NCBI GenBank assembly: GCA_019454045.1
Contig: SKCR01032769.1
Location: 496,001-560,000 of the forward strand
Length of the DNA stretch: 64,000 nucleotides
From: Zanthoxylum bungeanum
Taxonomy: Eukaryota > Streptophyta > Magnoliopsida > Sapindales > Rutaceae
Direction of reading: 5' to 3'
Shown: piece after piece, positions 33,991-45,213 of the stretch
Position numbering within the stretch: position 1 is the first letter of the stretch
Layout of the letters: every line of letters begins with the position of its first letter
The notes under the pieces: generated by a model
What the model was told of the DNA's origin: nothing
Seen by the model: the letters and a program-made list of their open reading frames with translations, nothing else
Databases searched by the model: none
Program-made: the position numbers and the translations under genes

Positions 33991-34493
33991 TATTCTAATT
34001 CAATTTTCTTATAAATTGGTAAATAAGGTCTTTTAAAGTCAGATTCTCGAGATTGTATTGTTATCTTTCTTTTTGAAATTATGTATGTAAATTACGAAAC
34101 AGTCTATCAAATCCATTAGGATGCGTCTCAAAAAGTCAATGATATATTATCTAATGACTCCTTACTTAAGTCATCTCTAATGGATTGATTTTTTTCTTTG
34201 CGGTTATTAGACATCATTCCTAAAGAACGTCAACAAGTGTTGCACGTCCAACGTGCGTATTTATAAAAAACACATAATTGTTTAGCTCTTCGTTTCTTAA
34301 CATATGTGCTTTTCTCCAGACCAGGTATGTAAGAGATGAATGAATCAAGAAATTTAAGGACTCATTTTCTAACAATATTTTTCATGTAAGGGTTTAATCT
34401 TTTTTGGGTTGGACAATGTGTCTTGACATTATCTTTTGAATGTATTCTGCGTGTGCATTTTAAAAGTTTATTATCTTTTATATCTTTTAAAAT
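33991..34493. other. Unassigned sequence between LINE relic and gypsy
   Basis: About 500 bp with stops in all frames and no repeat recognised. It could be decayed gypsy pol, but I cannot show this. Confidence 0.4.
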
Positions 34494-35094
34494 TCATCCA
34501 ATTCCTCGATTATGTTCTCTCAAAACAAATAACATATCTTCTTGATCGCTTGTAAGAGTGAAAGAAATTACCGCAGGGTAAGTTTGTTTATCTCCAAGAA
34601 ATGTATATTTCAATCTTTCAGACAAAGTTTTTAATTCCAATTTGGACGCTTCCTCATATTTTTCTTCTTCAAGTGCTCCTAATTCCTCAAATTTTTGTTT
34701 ATCTCCATCGTCTTCCAATACCTGTGTAGAATCAAGTAAAGAAACATCATTAGAAATATCTGAATCTAATTGCGTACTTGATTTAAGAAAATTTATACAG
34801 AATTCCATAGGGTCAAATTCACTCCCCTGAATATGTTCTTCCAAAATTGGTTCAATTAGTTCCATGTTCTCATTTTCACAGTCATCATCGTATGGTTGTT
34901 TACACATGTTAAAAATATTAGGCTCCAACATCATATTGCCCAATGACAAATTCATGATTCCATTTCTGTAATTAATTAAAGCATTATCTGTTGCTAAAAA
35001 TGGACGACCAAGTATTATAGTAACTGGCTTGTAACTGTCTGATACAGGTTGTGTTTCCAAGAGAATAAAATCCACGGGATATATGAATTTATCG
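34494..35094 (-). pseudogene. Gypsy protease C-terminus and pol start
   Basis: The frame reads DFILLETQPVSDSYKPVTII, LGRPFLATDNALINYRNGIM and NLSLGNMMLEPNIFNMCK. These are the end of the retropepsin (ILGRPFLAT) and the Athila/Tat-specific stretch after it. An acidic linker leads to ELKTLSERLKYTFLGDKQTY and PAVISFTLTSDQEDMLFVLR, then EHNRGIG-stop, where the RT would begin with 'GW'. The N-terminal half of the protease is at 40468-40700, on the other side of the nested element. Confidence 0.87.
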
Positions 35095-35302
35095 ACTTGT
35101 AATAAGTGTGGTTTATACCCACTTATTACGACATTTTTAGCTTATTATTTTGTTACATTTCGAGATATTAAATATCATTTATCGTTTATTTTATGTTTTA
35201 TTTGTAGGAGCATTAATACATGGATCCCGGATAATTACACGTGTTTTGGGACTATACGGATGCATTGGACACGTACAGGAGAGAACGCAGTGGAAACCTA
35301 AG

Positions 35303-35515
35303 GCCTAGGCGCAGCGGTGCCTTTTCATCATTTTCTACTAGCGCCGCGGCGCCACAAGATGCATACAAAATACAGAGACTAAGGCGCTACGGCGCCTCAA
35401 GCCAAAACAGGCGCCGCGGCGCCATCTTCAAGTCAAAATCCAGGCGCCGCGGCGCCTCAAATTCCTCATATAATTTCCAGAGAAATTGGCGCCGCGGCAC
35501 TGCGGGGGAAGCCAA
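35303..35515. repeat. GGCGCC/CCGCGG palindrome array, 5' LTR U3
   Basis: Words such as GCGCCGCGGCGCC occur at least five times, with decayed forms (GGCGCTACGGCGCC). The array ends about 70 bp upstream of the TATA box. The 3' LTR carries the same array at 39250-39475. Confidence 0.88.
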
Positions 35516-35585
35516 GCGCGTACAGGAATATGGATTTTAGGGTTTTCAATAATCCTAATGATACCCAAAGACTCTCAGACTCCAC

Positions 35586-35593
35586 TATAAATA
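35586..35593 (+). promoter_or_regulatory. TATA box, 5' LTR
   Basis: CCACTATAAATATAACAG. The 3' LTR copy is at 39556-39563. Confidence 0.65.
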
Positions 35594-36497
35594 TAACAGT
35601 TCATCCAACACTCAAGATGAGGCTAATACAGAGCACAAAACACAAAAATAAATATTTCTAGAGATCCAAGGAGAGGATTGAAGAGCGACAAGAGGAGATA
35701 AAGGTTGTGACATCCGAGGAGGAAGAGATTCAATTCGGGTTTTATCATCTTATTTCTTTCTTAGAACTCTAATGATTTCCATTAGATTCATGGCCTGTTT
35801 ATTATTGTTTTTATCTTTTGTCATGAATTAACTCCTTAATTCTGGAGAATGATGTAATCTATGCTTGAACCGTGTATTGTGTTTATCAATTTTGTTATGA
35901 AGTTTTATTAATTTATTTATATTCTTTTGAGTTTAATGCTTCTTGATTGTTGGCCACAATTGAAGATGATGAATGTTTAGAATCTATCACTCGAGAGAGG
36001 GGATTTTGAATAGATCTAGAGAATATGACCTAGGATTTTATAGAGTTCGAGAGAATCTGTAATCCTTTAAAGTCGTTAATATAGAATCATAAATCGTAAT
36101 GAGTTGTTAACTATTGGATTTTTATAGAGATATCGAAGTCTGTAGTTGATGATATTTTCACTGATGCTCGAGAGAGGGAGTGAATATTTTAGGAGTCTTG
36201 ACTTATAAATAATATAACTGAACAAAGATTAATTGTCATGACAAATACATAGGTGACAGTTAGGTGAAATCATGATTCAGAATCTCTATCGTATTAGTTC
36301 CTCCTATCAAATTATTATATATTTATTTATTTACTTTAATCTTTATTATTGTCGTCTAAATAAAGTTAGGATTATCAATTGTAGTACTTAGTGCGAGTTA
36401 ACGCAATCCCTGTGGGTTCGACACTCTTTCACTAATTTATACTAAAACTTGACACCGTACACTTGCGGTACGATATAAAAATATCACAACAAGTTTT

Positions 36498-36515
36498 TGG
36501 CGTCGTTGCCGGGGA
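36498..36515 (+). other. tRNA-Asp primer-binding site
   Basis: TGGCGTCGTTGCCGGGGA lies six bases after the LTR. It is one base from the usual TGGCGCCGTTGCCGGGGA of Athila/Tat elements. Confidence 0.85.
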
Positions 36516-36539
36516 TTGTTAGCTTTAAAAATCTTAGCT

Positions 36540-36675
36540 TTAATTTAGAATTTTATTTTATTTTATTTTATTTTTATTTCTTATTTCCTTTATTTTTGTC
36601 TTAAGTTTTATTTTGTTTTTATTTCTTATTTTTTTATTTTATTTTATTTTATTTTATTTTATTTTTTGTTTTATA
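36540..36675. repeat. (TTTTA)n-rich low-complexity tract
   Basis: Repeated ATTTT units fill the leader between the primer site and the Gag fragment. Confidence 0.85.
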
Positions 36676-36708
36676 TTTTTTTCGTACGAGGTGAATTGAA
36701 AAGAAGCA

Positions 36709-37116
36709 ATGGCAGATCCTATTGGTGCACTAATAGCTCAAGTATCGTCCCTCACGACTCATCTAGCAGTATTGACAAATCAAATGGGTCAATCGTCTAT
36801 TGAAGCAACTTCTACTAATGGAATGGTTTTACCTAACAGAGGAGCAGGATTTGAACAAGTACAATATGTGAATAATCGGAACCTCAACAACTGTAGAGGC
36901 AGTCATATGCCTAATTATTATCATCCGAATTTTTCATATGCTGATTTGGAAAATATTTTGCAACCTCCTCACGGCTTCAATTATCCAAGAGCTGAGCAGA
37001 AACCTTCCTTAGAAGACCTCATGAGCACGTTTGTAGCTACAGCTTCAGAGAGGTTTGAGAAGAATGAGTCAAGGATGGATAACATCGAAACACGAATGGG
37101 CAATATAGAAGCGTAA
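36709..37116 (+). pseudogene. Gag C-terminal fragment of the OTA element
   Basis: This 135-codon frame starts MADPIGALIAQVSSLTTHLA. It contains YYHPNFSYADLENILQPPHG, RAEQKPSLEDLMSTFVATAS and ERFEKNESRMDNIETRMGNI. It corresponds to the segment between the Gag core and protease in Athila/Tat polyproteins ('HPNFSYGN...LQPPPGF', 'KPSLEDLL..F', 'LDNIETH'). The Gag core (as in 'LLPTFHGLENENPYKHLKEF') and zinc region are absent. An ATG directly precedes the fragment, so it may be expressed as a short protein. Whether it still acts in assembly is unknown. Confidence 0.75.
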
Positions 37117-37711
37117 ATTGGGTTGCTTGTTTCTTCCATGGCCAATCAACAGACATGGGTGTTCCCGAGTGATACTGAAGTCAACCCCAGAGAGGGGAAA
37201 CAGTAAAAGAGGAAAACAAAGGTGAATTGATAATGAGAGGTCAAGATGAAGAAGTCACCTTCAGTGTTTTCAGGGCCACGCTGAGTTCTCAAGGTGATGC
37301 AGATTGTCACAGGGTAGATACAATAGAAAAGGGAGTTGAAACCAGACATGGTGAATCAGTATTTCAACAGCTTATGAGCATAATGCAGCCATGCATAAAG
37401 GAAGATTCTCTGCAGCTAAACTCGAAACCACTCCCAAAGGGCCGTAAAAAGAGGAAAAGAAAGGCCAATTCTCACTTAGAGATAATTCCTGAAAGATTAA
37501 AAAGAAATCCGAGCCAATTTTTCCGAATGTGCAGTCCAGAATTCCCAATTGAGAGGAAATCTACATATCCTAGGGACCATCTATGGATAAATTACCACAG
37601 CCTGCCAAGCTGTCTTTTTCATGTCATAAGAACCGGTGGACACCAAAGAAGAAAGCAGATGAGATTACCCGATTTATTACGTTTAAGCCACCATGACCAT
37701 TTGGGTGGTTG
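37117..37711 (+). pseudogene. Gag-protease linker remnant, pol deleted
   Basis: Just after the fragment the reading VFPSDTEVNPREGKQ resembles the 'LPSNTEINPKEQ' stretch before the OTA protease. A 180-codon frame at 37227-37769 then runs through sequence with no protease, RT or integrase motif. It ends in the conserved 3' tract at 37712-37757. I read this as residual linker and end-of-pol sequence joined by deletion of pol. Confidence 0.5.
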
Positions 37712-37757
37712 CGTCTGGCTGAAGACGTTAAACTTAGCGCTAGCGGGGAGGCAACCC
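37712..37757 (+). other. Conserved tract at the former pol end
   Basis: It contains GTCTGGCTGAAGACGTTAAA and CTTAGCGCTAGCGGGGAGGC. From memory, a tract of the form GACGTTAAAC..AGCGCT..GGGAGGCAACCC recurs at the end of pol in many plant OTA elements. That point needs a database check. Confidence 0.5.
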
Positions 37758-37954
37758 TGCATTTGTTGATATTATTTTCTTTATTTCTAATTTTTATTTT
37801 ATTGTGTGCTATTTATTAAATTGCATGTTATTTATACAGGTAGCACGAGACACACAACGCCCGCGCAACCAAATTCTAACCAGCAAGAGCCTGATCAACT
37901 CCATGCACGGTAGTGTTGTTCCTCACTCTTGTTCATTAATTTTTCTTATCTTAC

Positions 37955-37990
37955 ATTGAGGACAATGCAAGTTTTAAGTTTGGGGGTGTG
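37955..37990 (+). other. First purine-rich (PPT-like) tract
   Basis: CATTGAGGACAATGCAAG and TTTAAGTTTGGGGGTGTG form the usual Athila/Tat landmark near the end of pol. The true PPT next to the LTR is at 39037-39053 (CTTAAGTTTGGGGGTATT). Confidence 0.65.
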
Positions 37991-38825
37991 TGCATGTTGC
38001 TTACTTGTTATTTATTTACTTGCTTACTTGTTATTTATTTACTTATTTATTGAAAAAAAAATTTATTTTAGTCTTTGATAGTAAAACATAAAACCGGTGA
38101 TGATATTGTTTGTTTATGAGTGAAATTTTAGAAACGATAAGTGCCCGATTTACTTTTATCTAATGCATTGAATAACTGATTTATGTTAGACTCGTAAGCA
38201 CTTAAAAACAGGTTTTTAGCAGTAAAACTTAAGTAGTTGACAAGTGACTAGTTGAAGAAATTACATATCGATGAATGATCGTTTGCTTAGATGTCTATCT
38301 TGATTTGCTAGTGTTATAAAGTATGGTATAGCTAAAAAGAAAAATATCTCTAAAGAAAGAAAATAACCCACCTATAACCGATAAGCGTGAAGCTACCCAT
38401 GGGCGAGTATTAGGACCACCATGAGGAGAAATGCTACCTTAAAGGGTAGGTGAGTTGAAAAAAAAATGAGTGCAAAATGAAAAAAGCAAAAAAGAGACAA
38501 GAAAAGAAAAGAAAAATCATACCATACTGAGCACAAAATTAAGCAATTACAGAACATAATTGAGATATCTAGGTTGGTTTGACCCATCGATTCTAATTTC
38601 TAAACGAAATCATTAAGTTGGCTTACTTATGAGTCGAGCTGTGAATGAACCTTTACACACACACACCGTGAGTCTAGCTTAGATAATTTATTCAAGAATT
38701 TGGATTTGAGTTGCAATTGCGTACTTTGAAGGTTCTCTAATTTCATTTATAAGCTTTCTTTGAGGAAAATTTTATGCGAAACTGTCGGGGACTATGTTTT
38801 GTTATTTTTATATTTTTTGCATGAT

Positions 38826-38949
38826 TGTGTGTGAATGACGTTTGTGGGTGTCATCGTTGTAAGCCCTCACGAGACTATAACTCGTCCACTAGGGCCGCCT
38901 AGGGGTTTAAAGGCTTGTTGCATATGCTAAATGCAATCGTGATCCCTAC
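38826..38949 (+). repeat. Conserved non-coding block shared with 15531-15654
   Basis: It contains GTAAGCCCTCACGAGACTAT, CTCGTCCACTAGGG, CCTAGGGGTTTAAAGGCTTG and TTGCATATGCTAAATGCAA. It is about 90% identical by eye to the minus-strand element, although the surrounding internal sequence is not alignable. Confidence 0.87.
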
Positions 38950-39036
38950 GAAAATGGCCTAGTTAATTTAGTTATTTTTAATTTTTTATTTGAATTTAGT
39001 TTTTATTTTTATCTTTTGCTCTGGACTGGCAAAACC

Positions 39037-39053
39037 TTAAGTTTGGGGGTATT
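39037..39053 (+). other. Polypurine tract before the 3' LTR
   Basis: CTTAAGTTTGGGGGTATT directly precedes TGATAAGTG. Confidence 0.75.
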
Positions 39054-40462
39054 TGATAAGTGTGGTTTATACCCACTTATTACGATATTTTTAGCTTATT
39101 GTTGTTATATTCGAGATATTAAATATCATTTATCGTTTATTTTATGTTTTATTTGTAGGAGCATTAATACATGGATCCGGGGACAATTACACGTGTTGGG
39201 ACTATACAGATGCATTGGACACGTACGGGAGTGAACGCAGTGGAAACCCAAGACCTGGCGTTGCGGTGCCTTTTCACCATTTTCTACTAGCGCCGCGGCG
39301 CCACAAGATGCATACAATATACAGAGACTAAGGCGCTGCGGCGCCTCAAGCCAACACAGGCGTCGCGGCGCCATCTTCAAGGCAAAATCCAGGCGCCGCG
39401 GCGCCTCAAATTCCTCATATAATTTCCAGAGAAATTGGCGCCGTGGCGCCAATCAGTAGTGCCGCGGCGCTGCGGGGGAAGCCAAGCGCGTACATGAACA
39501 TGGATTTTAGGCTTTTCAATAATCCTAATGATACCCAAAGACTCCCAGACTCCACTATAAATATAAAAGTTCATCCAACACTCAAGAGGAGGCTAATACA
39601 GAGCACAAAACACAGAAATAAATATTTCTAGAGATCCAAGGAGAGGATTGAAGAGCGGCAAGAGGAGATAAGGTTGTGTGACATCCGAGGAGGAAGAGAT
39701 TCAATTCGGGTTTTATCATCTTATTTCTTTCTTAGAACTCTAATGATTTCCATTAGATTCATGCCTGTTTATTATTGTTTTTATCTTTTGTCATGAATTA
39801 ACTCCTTAATTCTGGAGAATGATGTAATCTATGCTTGAACCGTGTATTGTGTTTATCAATTTTGTTATGAAGTTTTATTAATTTATTTATATTCTTTTGA
39901 GTTTAATGCTTCTTGATTGTTGGCCACAATTAAAGATGATGAATGTTTAGAATCTATCACTCGAAAGAGGGGATTTTGAATAGATCTAGAGAATATGACC
40001 TAGGATTTTATAGAGTTTAAGAGAATCTGTAGTCCTTTGAAGTCGTTAATATAGAATCACAAATCGTAATGAGTTGTTAACTATTGGATTTTTATAGAGA
40101 TATCGAAGTCTGTAGTTGATGATATTTTCACTGATGCTCGAGAGATGGGGTGAATATTTTAGGAGTCTTAACTTATAAATAATATAACTGAACAAAGATT
40201 AATTGGCATGACAAATACATAGGTGACAGCTAGGTGAAATCAGGATCCAGAATCTCTATCGTATTAGTTCCTCCTATCAAATTATTATATATTTATTTAT
40301 TTTATTTAATCTTTATTATTTGTCGTCTAAATAAAGTTAGGATTATCAATTATAGTACTTAGTACGAGTTAACGCAATCCCTGTGGGTTCGACACTCTTT
40401 CACTGATTTATACTAAAACTTGACACCGTACACTTGTGGTACGATATAAAAATATCACAACA
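39054..40462 (+). repeat. 3' LTR of the 35100 element
   Basis: It runs from TGATAAGTGTGG to ATATCACAACA and is followed by ACTTG. Array at 39250-39475, TATA box at 39556-39563. Confidence 0.92.
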
Positions 40463-40467
40463 ACTTG

Positions 40468-42419
40468 TAATAATATGTCGTTCACAATTCCTTTCGGTAC
40501 CTTGATTGATCTATCGACAAGAAAAATAGTAGCTGAAGTTGGTTTTAACTCGCCAATATTAAGTTGTTAGTAAACCGAAGAAGGAAGCAAATTGACACTA
40601 GCTCCAAGATCAAGTAATGCATGTTCAATTTTATGATTTCCAATAATACATGAAATAGTTGGACAACCATGATCTTTACATTTTAATGCATTATTGGTTG
40701 GGAGAAACTTATCTGTTCGGCTAGAAAAGCTTTCTTCCTTACCTTATATATTCTTTTAACGGTGCACAAGTCTTTCTGAAATTTGACATAAGATGGTATA
40801 TGTTTGATGGCATCTAATAAATGAATATTGACTTTCACCTTTTTGAATATTTCATATATTTATGGGAAATGGTTCAATTTATTTTTCAATGCTTGAGGAA
40901 ATGGAGATGCATGAGAAAAATCGTTATCATCAACGTAAGTAATAGTTCATCGACCCCTTCATTACCCTCAGAAGCTAAATCTTCACGAGGTTCAAGAATG
41001 GGTCTTTGGATTACCTTAACATTGTGAAGTGTAATAACATATTTGACTTGGTCTAAGTGTTGACTATCAGAACTATCCTCATGAGAGTTTTGATGACTCT
41101 TGGGGTTTGGCGTGGTTGAGTAGGAAACTTTTATTTCTCATTAATGGTCAATGTAAATGTGATTTTGGAAAAAGTATCTTTCAGATCAATCAATGTTTCC
41201 ACATTTTGGTTATTTATGGCTTTATGTTTCTCAACGAATGCATGCAAGGTATCCTCAAGGGTTTTCCTAGGTCGTGGGACATATGGTGCATTATTCTAAG
41301 AATTTTGGAAATTCTGGTGTACCTAGGGAGGTTGTTACGATGGTTGTGTTTGGTTATCATTCCTCCAATTGAAGTTTGGATGGTTTCTCCAACCAGAATT
41401 ATAGGTTTGGGAGTATGGGTTTGGATTTGGTCTCTTGAAGGTGTTTATGGAACTGACTTGGTCATGGAGACATTCTTGCAGGGCTGGCAATGTTGGGCAA
41501 ACTTGTGTGACATGTTCATTTGAATTACAGATATGACATGTAACTTCTTAATTGACTTAACATGATCACTCTTCCTCATTTCTAACGCCTCAAATTTTTT
41601 AGCTAGATATGCATCTTTAGCAGAAATATCATGGTCTTCCCTAAGGTTAAACATGCCTCTACCAAATGACTGTGATTTTACAGACGACTCATAAGTGCCA
41701 ACTTTGTCCCATTGTTGTGCATTTCCTGCTATGTGTTCTAGGTAATCTAGTGCATCTTCAAGAATTTTATCCTTAAATTCATCATTAATCATCATTTTCA
41801 CTACTTGTCTACTTTGGGATGTTAAACCCTCGTAGAAGTATGAAACTATCCTACTTGTTTCAAACCCGTGATATGGATAAATATTTAACATTTCTTTAAA
41901 TCTCCCCCAATATTGGCAAAGTGTTTCCCAGACTCTTGTGTGAAAGTTGTGATTCTCCTCTTGAATGAGTTTAACTTGTGAGAGGAAAAGAATTTTTTTA
42001 GAAATTGCTCTTACAAATCATCTCATGTTCTTATGGATCATGACCTAAGGTTATGTAACCAAATTTTAGCTTTATCCTTTAAAAAAAAAGGGAAAAAAAC
42101 TTGAGTCGAATTATATTCACACTGTAATTTTGGTTTGTGCAAGTATTACATACCTCTTCGAATTCTCTTAACTGCTTATAAGGATTTTCTGATTCTAGAT
42201 CATGGAATATGGGTAAAAGTTGGATGACATCTAGTTTAAAATTGAAACGTGATGCATCTGGGGGAAAGCAATGCAAGATGGCGATCTTATCCTAGTGGGA
42301 TTCATGAATTCTCTGAGTGTCCTAGGATGATTAAAATCGTCATGTCGAGACTCATGTTCTACCTAATCAACTGGATTTCCAACTCGGTCAGGTGGGTTTT
42401 CATTTCGGTTGTTGGCCAT
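40468..42419 (-). pseudogene. Gypsy gag and protease N-terminal half
   Basis: A start ATG at 42419 gives MANNRNENPPDRVGNPVD and a stop. The Gag core follows: DVIQLLPIFHDLESENPYKQ and LREFEEVCNT (42276-42079), then YPYHGFETSRIVSYFYEGLT and SQSRQVVKMMINDEF and EDALDYLEHIAGNAQQWD (41891-41445). A decayed linker contains KTLEDTLHAFVEKHKAIN (about 41290). The protease begins near 40690 with NALKCKDHGCPTISCIIGNH, KIEHALLDLGASVNLLPSSV and QLNIGELKPTSATIF. The active-site DSGA has become DLGA, common in OTA elements. It ends at the ACTTG site and continues at 35094. Frameshifts and stops make it non-functional. Gag forms particles; the protease would mature them. Confidence 0.85.
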
Positions 42420-43014
42420 TTTGACTGACGATGAAGGTGGTGGAGACTCTCTATTTAATATACCGCTAGATGATCGAGACTAATGTCTCATGTAACCTCA
42501 ATGCAGACTATATGATAAAATTTAAATATGCAAGTGAAATACTTACAAATAGAAAAAATAATAATAAACAAGTGAAAGAAAAAAAATTAAAATAAATGAT
42601 AAAAGAAAAAAAATGTAATGATTAGATCCTTAAAACGTCATCTGATTCTTGTCAATTCAGACCTCAATTGAATTTCTCGTTCAGCTGTCTCAATTTCTCG
42701 AATTAGGTTCTCACAAAAAATTATGGAAGAATCTCTAAATGAGGATGATTCAAGAAATTATTTGGCAAAATACAAGCTCCATTTTAATTGAGTTTTCAGC
42801 CTCCAGTAACCTTGAAGAATTAAGTACAGGGTCTGTCTATATGTGAGATGTCTGGGTTTATGATTCATTTAGGATCAATCAGGACATCTTGGATCTACAA
42901 AAATGCAAGGAAAAATGAAAAAAAAAGTGAGATGCAACAAAAAAATAAAGAAAAGAAAAGAAGAAGAAAAAAATTCAAAGATGTTAAATTATTATTCTAT
43001 CTATTAAATTACAC
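42420..43014 (-). other. Gypsy leader between primer site and gag
   Basis: About 600 bp, A-rich, no supported coding region. Confidence 0.55.
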
Positions 43015-43032
43015 TCCCCGGCAACGGCACTA
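43015..43032 (-). other. tRNA-Asp primer-binding site of the gypsy
   Basis: On the minus strand TAGTGCCGTTGCCGGGGA lies six bases from the LTR end. It is a slightly mutated tRNA-Asp complement. Confidence 0.85.
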
Positions 43033-43741
43033 AAAACTTGACACACTCACAAAGTGGTTATTTACTCACAAGTATAAGAGTGTCGAAGTAATAAAATAAC
43101 CCAGTAAGTCAGGGGTCGATCCACATGGAATAGATTTAGTAAAATAAAATAATAATTCGAGTGAAAATAAAAAGATTGAATTGTTTGAAGTGATTAACAA
43201 TTTTAAATTAGACTACAACAATAAAATAAAATGATGGGGTTAGGGGTCCATTTTTAATATTTCAAATTTAGAAATCTTACATTTTATAATATATAAATTG
43301 TCATTATTACCCAGTTAATTTATTTCAGGAATTAATTATGTCAAAACATATAAAACAAACCACAAAGGCAGTGATAATATTTGTCTATAACAATTCCAGT
43401 TAGATACTCAATTATGCCAAATAAATAAAACCAGTCATATAGACGGTAACAAAGTTTGTCAATAATTAATCAAAATTTAGATTAAATATTAGTTTTTAGA
43501 TTACAATTCATATATTATAATATAAGTAAGATTAATTTATATTCTCATTTAAAAGCTTCACCATTAACCCCCAGTATGATGAAATTAGCTACTCATGATT
43601 TGAATAAAAACACACATAATTTTATTACTGAAAGAAAAATAAATTACAAGAAAGCTTAAAAAAATAAAACACACAAGAACTGGATCCCTTCACAAAATTT
43701 CAGAGAGAAACGTGTGAATTGAAAATTCGATTTTACACAAA

Positions 43742-44815
43742 GTTCTGACCCTATGCGAAATTACAAGCAATAAACAGGACAAGTCCTAATTACTGCTACT
43801 ATGGAATTGAGACAGGCAATTACCAAATCAACCAACAAAAATAATATGCTGCAAATGTAAAAACAATAACAATAATTAAAGCAGCAAATATAATCAAACC
43901 ACAATATTAATCAATAATAGAAATTGCGGAAAAGTAAATCAATCACACAAAATTCAACACAATAATTTTGGTGACGAAGTGGAAAACTCTTCCGAGTAAA
44001 AAACCACTCCGGGTATAGGCTACCACCCGAATCCACTATATAGAGAAAAACTTACAGCGATGGTCAAGACCTATGGTGGCAACTCCACCGACTCAAGTAC
44101 CTCAATACTGCAAGAACTCAAGGAACTCCTCAAGCCCGCGACCCACGGTTTTCTTCAGAACCTCTGAAGTCTCTGAGTAGATTATATCACCAATTGACGC
44201 CGGAACTCTGACTACCAAACTTCCTCCTAAAAAACTCTAAAGGATTAGGGAATTTGGGTTAATTTGTGTTGAAGGTTTAACAAAGAAACATTCACACCAT
44301 TAATGAAGAAGACAATGAGATAAGAAGTCCTCAATGGTGGAATCAAAGAGAGTTGAAAGCTTTGAGAGTATTTGGCTCAAGAGAAATATGCTTCAACTAG
44401 TGAGAATGGCGGCTAAAGGTTATATTTATAGGTAGGGTGAAAAACTAGGGTTTTGCAGGCCAAAAACGCGTTCAGATCGCAGTCGCGTTCGAACGCTTAC
44501 TAGAACGCTCTACGAACGCGTGCCCACTGGAAAGACTCGTTCGAACGCCACTCGAACACACAACGAACAGATACTCTCTGGAATGATCTCGTTCGAACCC
44601 ACCAAGAACGTGACTCGAACTTTTGCTCTCTGGAATGCTCCCGTTCGAACCTAATAAAGAACGTGCCACTAATGCCACACGTTCGAACACTGCAACGAAC
44701 GCATGTCTGATGCACAGCAGCCAGAAACCAGTCCAATTGCACAAAGATCTTCATAAAAGATTACAACTCAATTGAACTTGTTTTGTCACGGACACATGCC
44801 AATAAAAATTGAACT
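43742..44815 (-). mobile_element. Repeat F, copy 2 (inside gypsy LTR)
   Basis: It is collinear with 21231-22249 from GTTCTGACCCTATGCG to CCAATAAAAATTGAACT, with about 50 bp more in the leader part. On the minus strand it has a GTTCGAAC array (44700-44465) then TATAAATATA (44430-44421). The flanking sequences of the two copies differ, so F is an independent insertion in each. Its class is undetermined; the promoter layout suggests an LTR. Confidence 0.7.
44465..44700. repeat. GTTCGAAC array in repeat F copy 2
   Basis: Repeated GCGTTCGAACGC, CTCGTTCGAACGCC and CCGTTCGAACC words are interspersed with CTCTGGAATGATC. Confidence 0.82.
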
Positions 44816-44855
44816 CACATGAATGAAGCTGAAGAAAAGAGGCAATGAACACCTC

Positions 44856-44863
44856 TATTTATA
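44856..44863 (-). promoter_or_regulatory. TATA box of the gypsy LTR
   Basis: TATAAATA within the longer palindrome CTATTTATAG. It lies about 25 bp downstream (minus strand) of the inverted repeats. Confidence 0.55.
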
Positions 44864-44887
44864 GAGATGCTCGACACCTCTTTTCAC

Positions 44888-44957
44888 ATTGCAAGCACAC
44901 TCAAATTGCAAGTTGTGCTTGCAATTTGTCAATGACAACCCACGTGGGTTGTCATTG
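44888..44957. repeat. Two inverted repeats in gypsy U3, one perfect over 28 bp
   Basis: ATTGCAAGCACA (44888-44899) pairs with TGTGCTTGCAAT (44914-44925). Positions 44930-44957 form a perfect 28 bp palindrome centred on the G-box core CACGTG (arm CAATGACAACCCAC). Confidence 0.9.
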
Positions 44958-45011
44958 AATGCATAATTATTTATTTATTATATATTATTGTTATATTAAT
45001 ATATTATTATA

Positions 45012-45042
<31 letters not shown>

Positions 45043-45140
45043 ATAATCTTGGTGTGACCTCTAATATAATATATTAAAAATATTTTATATATAAAATCTT
45101 GGTGGGTCCTCCAAAATATATTATATAAATATATATATAT

Positions 45141-45141
<1 letters not shown>

Positions 45142-45210
<69 letters not shown>
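45142..45210. repeat. (TAA)n microsatellite
   Basis: About 23 uninterrupted ATA units follow AT runs at about 45009-45050. Confidence 0.97.

Positions 45211-45213
<3 letters not shown>

Larger units (their letters stand above)
35100..36491 (+). repeat. 5' LTR of the 35100 element
   Basis: It runs from TAATAAGTGTGG to ATATCACAACA. It contains the GGCGCC/CCGCGG array and a TATA box. Confidence 0.92.
35100..40462 (+). mobile_element. Non-autonomous OTA gypsy (LARD-like) nested in gypsy protease
   Basis: LTRs of 1392 bp (35100-36491) and 1409 bp (39054-40462) flank 2562 bp. The 5 bp duplication ACTTG lies at 35095-35099 and 40463-40467. The 3' LTR starts TGATAAGTG; the 5' LTR has TAATAAGTG, a G-to-A or frame slip at the second base. 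The primer site matches tRNA-Asp. Inside are only a Gag C-terminal fragment, remnants and conserved 3' tracts; no pol fits in this length. The LTRs are similar, with scattered differences and a few short indels. Confidence 0.93.
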
